Assembly: GCA_900541875.1 (NCBI GenBank)
Contig: UQLF01000025.1
Span: 1 to 22,998 of the forward strand
DNA length: 22,998 nt
DNA from: an uncultured Collinsella sp.
GTDB lineage: Bacteria; Actinomycetota; Coriobacteriia; Coriobacteriales; Coriobacteriaceae
Direction of reading: 5' to 3'
The position numbers and the translations under genes were made by a program. Below are positions 19,460 to 22,998 of this stretch, piece after piece; the stretch's first letter is position 1, and every line of letters starts with the position of its first letter. A model generated the notes under the pieces. That model did not search any database. It was given only the letters and a program-made list of their open reading frames with translations, and was not told the origin of the DNA.

Positions 19460-21340
19460 ATGCTCAATAATCACGAGGTCAATCTAACCGGCGAGGAGGC
19501 TGCCGCCGAGGTCGCCCGCGTCGCGAAGACCTACCCCGTGGTGCGTTTGCTGTCGGCCGATCAGATTAAGAGCGAGCCTAACTGCTTACTCGCCGGCGAT
19601 CGCTGCCCTTGTCTGCGTCAGTCGAGTCTTGAGGCCTTGGCAGGTTCCGATGATGTATCGGAGCAACTGCTCAACGATGGTGTTGAGTACCGCGCCCGTC
19701 TGCGCCCTCTGAAGGTCGAGGGCGAGCCTCGCGTCCTGCTGATGGTGCGTCCGATCGATGAGCAAGAGGCTGCAGAAGAGGACCTTGTCTACACCGACGT
19801 GCTGACGAGTGTGCGCAATCGCCGATATTACGAGGAAAAGCTTCGTGGCGCCCGCATGAATGCCGGCGTTGCGATGATTGACCTTGATGATTTTAGGGCC
19901 TTCAACGATACGTGTGGCCGTCATGCCGGCGACCTTGCACTCGGTGCTGTGGCGACAGCCATACGCAGCGGAATTCGTTCGACTGACGAGCTTGTGCGCT
20001 ATGGCTGCGACAAGTTTGTGGTCGTCATGCCCAATATTCCCTCCGATGACTTCGCCCGTCGCCTGCATCAGGTATCCGAAGCCGTTCATTCCACGATTAT
20101 TCCGGGCCATGAGTACGTGAGCTTGACGGCATGTGTTGGTGGCGTTCGCATTCATGGCGAGACGGTCGATGAGGGCGTTGGCCGTGCTGTCCAGTTACTG
20201 AGCCGCGCTAAGGCAAAAGCCGGTACGGTCGTGACCGATGCCGATTCCATCGAGGCCTTCCAAAGCGAAAAACCTTCGGTGCTTATTGTCGATGACTCCG
20301 AGATGAACCGAGCCATTCTCAACGAGATGCTCAAGGACGAGTATTGCATCCTCGAGGCCGATAACGGTCGTGCGGCGCTCGACATGGTCGACCGCTATGG
20401 CGATGAGCTGTCGCTCGTGCTGCTGGATATTGTCATGCCGGGCATAAGCGGCTTTGAGGTGCTGGCCGGTCTGTCGCGCCGATCGGTTGGTGACAATCTG
20501 CCTGTCATCATGATTTCGAGCGAAGATTCCGATGATATGGTTCTGCGCGCGTACGAGCTGGGCGCCTCGGACTATATCAACCGCCCGTTTGACTCCCGTG
20601 TCGTGCGCCGCCGTGTGAGCAACACCATCCGCCTATACGCCAAGCAGCGTCGCCTGACGAACCTGCTGTCCCAGCAGTACAACGAGCGCGTCAAGAACAG
20701 TCGCATGCTCATCGACATCATGGCCGGCGTCATGGAGCTTCGCAACGGCGAGAGCGGCAGGCACGTTACGAACATCGAGAAGCTGACCGAGCTGCTGCTT
20801 GGCTGTCTGGTCCAGCGTAGCGGCACGATCTTCCTCGACAATGAGGAACGCTCCACGATCGCCCTGGCTTCGGCGCTGCACGATATCGGCAAGATGTCGA
20901 TTGACGATGCGATTCTCAACAAGCCCGGACGCCTTACGCCCGAGGAGTTCGAGATTATGAAGACGCATACCACGATCGGTGCCGACATGCTGCGTGAGCT
21001 GGGTAGCCATCACGCCGGCAATGCGCTTATGGAATATGCGTACCAGATTGCGCGTTGGCACCACGAGCGCTGGGACGGCAAGGGCTATCCCGATGGCCTT
21101 AAGGGCGACGAAATTCCCATTGCCGCACAGGTGGTTTCGGTGGCCGACGTGTACGATGCCCTGACGAGCGTGCGCGTGTACAAGGACGCTATCCCGCACG
21201 AGGAAGCGATCAAGATGATTCTGGACGGTAAGTGCGGTACCTTTAACCCGCTGCTGCTCGATTGCCTGCTCGAGGTGCAAGATCAAATTGCCGAGACGTT
21301 GGCACGCCCCGCCGACGTCGTCGCGTTTCCCACGATTTAG
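19460..21340 (+). CDS. GGDEF-like / receiver / HD-GYP signalling protein
   Basis: A 626-aa cytosolic signalling protein. Residues 1-105 look like a sensory (PAS-like) segment with a Cys pair at 49-51. Residues about 110-262 are a GGDEF domain (DLDDFRAFND, GRHAGDLAL) whose signature is GCDKF (182-186), so diguanylate cyclase activity is doubtful. Residues about 273-390 are a receiver with Asp278/Asp279 and phospho-acceptor Asp323 in LLDIVMPG; the usual Lys of KPF is Arg (NRPF). Residues about 400-615 are an intact HD-GYP domain: GRHV, ALHDIGK with His474/Asp475, and HHERWDGKGYPDGLKGDEIP (534-553). HD-GYP domains hydrolyse cyclic di-GMP. AAAGG precedes the ATG. The next gene, 24 nt downstream, encodes an Hpt protein, a likely phosphoryl donor to or acceptor from the receiver. 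Confidence 0.93.
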   Translation: MLNNHEVNLTGEEAAAEVARVAKTYPVVRLLSADQIKSEPNCLLAGDRCPCLRQSSLEALAGSDDVSEQLLNDGVEYRARLRPLKVEGEPRVLLMVRPIDEQEAAEEDLVYTDVLTSVRNRRYYEEKLRGARMNAGVAMIDLDDFRAFNDTCGRHAGDLALGAVATAIRSGIRSTDELVRYGCDKFVVVMPNIPSDDFARRLHQVSEAVHSTIIPGHEYVSLTACVGGVRIHGETVDEGVGRAVQLLSRAKAKAGTVVTDADSIEAFQSEKPSVLIVDDSEMNRAILNEMLKDEYCILEADNGRAALDMVDRYGDELSLVLLDIVMPGISGFEVLAGLSRRSVGDNLPVIMISSEDSDDMVLRAYELGASDYINRPFDSRVVRRRVSNTIRLYAKQRRLTNLLSQQYNERVKNSRMLIDIMAGVMELRNGESGRHVTNIEKLTELLLGCLVQRSGTIFLDNEERSTIALASALHDIGKMSIDDAILNKPGRLTPEEFEIMKTHTTIGADMLRELGSHHAGNALMEYAYQIARWHHERWDGKGYPDGLKGDEIPIAAQVVSVADVYDALTSVRVYKDAIPHEEAIKMILDGKCGTFNPLLLDCLLEVQDQIAETLARPADVVAFPTI

Positions 21341-21364
21341 TTTGAACAAAGGAGTTTTTAACCC

Positions 21365-21673
21365 ATGATTTCCATGCGTGAGGCGTATGAGAAGATCGGC
21401 GCCAATTATGATGACGCGTGCGCTCGGCTGATGGGCGAGGAAATGCTCGCCCGCTTTGCCCTCAAGTTTTTGGATGACGAGAGCATGGACAAGCTAGAGG
21501 CCGCCATGGCGGCGGGAGACGCCGAAGGTGGGTTTATGGCAGCGCACACGCTCAAGGGCGTGAGCCAGAACCTGGGATTCGATAATCTGTACGAGCCAGC
21601 GGTCGTGGTGACCGAAGCGCTGCGCGGCGCCGATGCTGTTGACGGCGCTCGCGAGGGAATGCATGCGTTGTAG
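21365..21673 (+). CDS. Hpt domain protein, C-terminally shortened by an in-frame TAG
   Basis: A 102-aa histidine phosphotransfer protein. The phospho-site motif AAHTLKGVSQNLGF carries the His (residue 61) and is preceded by the usual LEAAMAAGDAEGGFMAA helix. Together with the receiver/HD-GYP gene just upstream, it should complete a phosphorelay. AAAGGAG is 10 nt before the ATG; a second ATG (21374) is possible. The frame stops at TAG (21671-21673) but continues after it for 15 sense codons in the local codon style (QQYAATMSALREAAE) up to TAA at 21719-21721. That tail would give an amphipathic last helix as expected for the four-helix Hpt bundle. The TAG may be a recent nonsense change or a base error. 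Confidence 0.88.
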   Translation: MISMREAYEKIGANYDDACARLMGEEMLARFALKFLDDESMDKLEAAMAAGDAEGGFMAAHTLKGVSQNLGFDNLYEPAVVVTEALRGADAVDGAREGMHAL

Positions 21674-21745
21674 CAGCAATATGCGGCTACGATGTCGGCC
21701 CTGCGCGAGGCGGCCGAATAAGAGCTTGCGAGCCTTGATGACTAT

Positions 21746-21809
21746 GAGAGTGGATAATCTCCCGTTTTAGGCCCGGTGGTGGCCTCGAAGTGGGAGATTA
21801 TCCACTCTC
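21746..21809. repeat. hairpin element H4
   Basis: GAGAGTGGATAATCTCCC (21746-21763) is perfectly complementary to 21792-21809 with a 28-nt loop. The loop-proximal TCCCGTTTT resembles the inner end of H1, while the outer end differs from H1-H3. An extra half copy, TCCACTCTC, lies at about 21830-21838. No poly-T follows. It lies between the Hpt gene and the DUF2975 unit. Confidence 0.75.
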
Positions 21810-21897
21810 GTTCGATACGTGTCCAAAAATCCACTCTCACCCCTTCTGATTAGTGAATGGGCTATGCGCACTGGCGGGGCTTTCCGCATGCAATCAA

Positions 21898-21931
21898 TAT
21901 CGTTGTTCGATAAACTGTTCGAATAACGATA
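21898..21931 (+). promoter_or_regulatory. 34-bp operator-like palindrome upstream of the DUF2975-XRE pair
   Basis: TATCGTTGTTCGA (21898-21910) and TCGAATAACGATA (21919-21931) are complementary at 12 of 13 positions with an 8-nt centre. It ends 20 nt before the ATG and would overlap any promoter there. The embedded GTTCGA also repeats directly at 12-bp spacing. The downstream XRE protein is the natural candidate to bind it. Confidence 0.55.
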
Positions 21932-21951
21932 GAGTCGATGAGGGTGAGTGT

Positions 21952-22512
21952 ATGTCTAACAGCGTTCAGCGTATGGCCAAAGCGGGCGAAAATATCAGGA
22001 AGCTTGGCTTTTGCATGGCAGCCGTTTTTGCAGGGATGCTCGTCGCTTTTGCCGCGTTGGTTGTTTACGTGATCTGGTATGCGGTTGCAAACGTTGCTTC
22101 TGTCGATTCTTTCGGCGTCGTGACGCTTCTCGATGGCGGGTGCATCGTTATCCCAAGCGGACTGTGCCTGGCACTCGTCGTGGGTATTTCGCTTGTCGTT
22201 CTGTGTGGGATCAGCCGTAACATCTCGCGAGGCGTCTCGCCCTTTACCAAGACGCATGTGCGGCTTATCCGTGTTCTTGCGCTTGCCTTTGCTGTTAACG
22301 CCGCGGTTTCGCTTATTGGTGCCTACGGATCGGTCAATCTTACCATTGGTGGGCTGGAGCTTTACGTCGTGCCTCATTCCTTCGTTATTGAGATTTGCCA
22401 AGGCGCTACCTTTGATGCGGGGTCGTTTATCGGCGCAGTTGTCTGCTTGTTTATCTCGGTGATCTGGAGTTATGCCTCGCTGCTCCAAGAGCAGTCTGAC
22501 GAGCTTGTGTAG
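21952..22512 (+). CDS. DUF2975 membrane protein
   Basis: A 186-aa integral membrane protein with four hydrophobic helices at about 19-46, 66-88, 106-126 and 156-176. The loop between helices 2 and 3 has the family hallmark ISRGVSPFTKTHVRLIR (91-107). DUF2975 proteins are almost always paired with a small XRE regulator, as here, and their biochemical role is not known. I chose the ATG at 21952 (GAGGGTGAG upstream). The frame opens 99 nt earlier, but that part would cross the operator-like palindrome. The stop is 8 nt before the regulator ATG, so the two are one operon. Confidence 0.9.
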   Translation: MSNSVQRMAKAGENIRKLGFCMAAVFAGMLVAFAALVVYVIWYAVANVASVDSFGVVTLLDGGCIVIPSGLCLALVVGISLVVLCGISRNISRGVSPFTKTHVRLIRVLALAFAVNAAVSLIGAYGSVNLTIGGLELYVVPHSFVIEICQGATFDAGSFIGAVVCLFISVIWSYASLLQEQSDELV

Positions 22513-22520
22513 GAGGAAGC

Positions 22521-22850
22521 ATGAGCTATCTCATCATCGAGCTTGAGACGCAGCTGCTTAAGACCGGAAAGACCAGCGCTGATCTTATTCGGGCGACGGG
22601 GCATACTCCGGCTAATATTTCAAAGCTTAGAAACGGAAAGATAAAAGCTATTCGCCTAAAGACGCTTCTCGATATCTGTGATGAGCTTGATTGTCAACCG
22701 GGAGATATTATTCAGCGCGTGAGCGAGAAAGAGCTTGAGGAGCTTATTGTCGAGCGCGCAAAAAATGTCGTGAGACAGATGCGGGACGGCGGAGGCAATG
22801 AGGTATCGCTTCCGACATCAGTCTTCGCTGTCGATTTGAGTGACGAGTAG
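22521..22850 (+). CDS. XRE-family regulator, YozG-like
   Basis: A 109-aa DNA-binding protein. The helix-turn-helix occupies about 12-60, with TSADLIRATGHTPANISKLRN and KAIRLKTLLDICDELDCQPGDI, the pattern of the short regulators that accompany DUF2975 proteins. The C-terminal ~45 residues are charged, and their role is unclear. AGGAGG lies close upstream of the ATG. It probably represses its own operon through the palindrome at 21898-21931 (inference). Two intrinsic terminators follow. Confidence 0.9.
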   Translation: MSYLIIELETQLLKTGKTSADLIRATGHTPANISKLRNGKIKAIRLKTLLDICDELDCQPGDIIQRVSEKELEELIVERAKNVVRQMRDGGGNEVSLPTSVFAVDLSDE

Positions 22851-22885
22851 CTTAAGGCAAACAACTAAAACGAAGTATCAGCGTG

Positions 22886-22919
22886 AAGGGACCCGTGTCT
22901 AACACGGGTCCCTTCTTTT
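22886..22919 (+). terminator. intrinsic terminator after the XRE gene
   Basis: A perfect 13-bp stem, AAGGGACCCGTGT with ACACGGGTCCCTT, with a 3-nt loop, followed by CTTTT. It lies 35 nt past the stop codon. Confidence 0.9.
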
Positions 22920-22951
22920 AGGGCTTATAGGACAAAATGTGTGTCTACTTT

Positions 22952-22983
22952 AGGGGCATCGGCGCAGGTCGATGCCCCTTTTT
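22952..22983 (+). terminator. second intrinsic terminator
   Basis: AGGGGCATCG (22952-22961) pairs perfectly with CGATGCCCCT (22970-22979) around an 8-nt loop, with TTTTT running from the end of the stem to 22983. No gene lies between the two terminators, so this one either backs up the first or ends a short untranslated RNA starting near 22920. Confidence 0.85.
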
Positions 22984-22998
22984 CAGCCGTTTAAATTC

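Noticed and set aside
22920..22951. Small RNA gene between the two final terminators
   Set aside because: Only ~30 nt, with no clear promoter; not enough to call a gene.

Overview
The window is GC-rich, with short intergenic spaces, AAAGGAG-type ribosome binding sites and strong G/C bias at third codon positions. Gene families and codon style (GyrI-like protein, FtsX permease with an extracellular coiled coil, REC/HD-GYP hybrid, DUF2975-XRE pair, membrane-anchored XRE regulator, PFK of the PKTIDND type) resemble a Gram-positive gut anaerobe. My best guess is class Coriobacteriia, close to Collinsella. This is inferred from style and content; there is no rRNA or other marker gene in the window. 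No tRNA, rRNA, CRISPR array, transposase or phage gene was seen.

Layout. 1-630 has no convincing gene but carries a long inverted-repeat element (E1). 631-3503 holds ogt (alkyl-DNA repair) and an OmpR/EnvZ-type two-component pair. 3504-4701 is a GyrI-like gene on the minus strand with a perfect LexA-type box, lying between two oppositely oriented copies of a dispersed ~40-nt repeat (R1, R2). 4702-8174 is an FtsX-type ABC transporter (ATPase plus 8-TM permease). 8175-11013 is mostly non-coding and repeat-rich: two 324/323-nt repeat copies, two hairpin elements, a second inverted-repeat element (E2), one membrane-anchored XRE regulator and one small unrecognised gene. 11014-18225 is metabolic and proteolytic housekeeping: 6-phosphofructokinase, an Ntn-type amide hydrolase, an M18 aminopeptidase, a 2-hydroxyacid dehydrogenase, a SEC-C-tagged methionine aminopeptidase and a radical SAM protein. 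18451-22850 holds an alpha/beta hydrolase, a GGDEF-like/REC/HD-GYP protein with its own Hpt protein, and a DUF2975-XRE pair with an operator-like palindrome. Two intrinsic terminators close the window.

How the genes may work together. The two-component pair and the FtsX transporter are the sort of set that often forms one envelope-stress or peptide-sensing unit; here the GyrI segment separates them. The HD-GYP protein and Hpt protein form a likely phosphorelay or c-di-GMP turnover pair. The DUF2975 membrane protein and XRE repressor form a usual two-gene autoregulated unit.

The least expected content is in the intergenic DNA. There are at least four families of palindromic or structured elements. 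Two of them (E1/E2, and the AGTTGCGGTG hairpins) keep their pairing while the paired sequence changes, which suggests selection on a folded DNA or RNA form.
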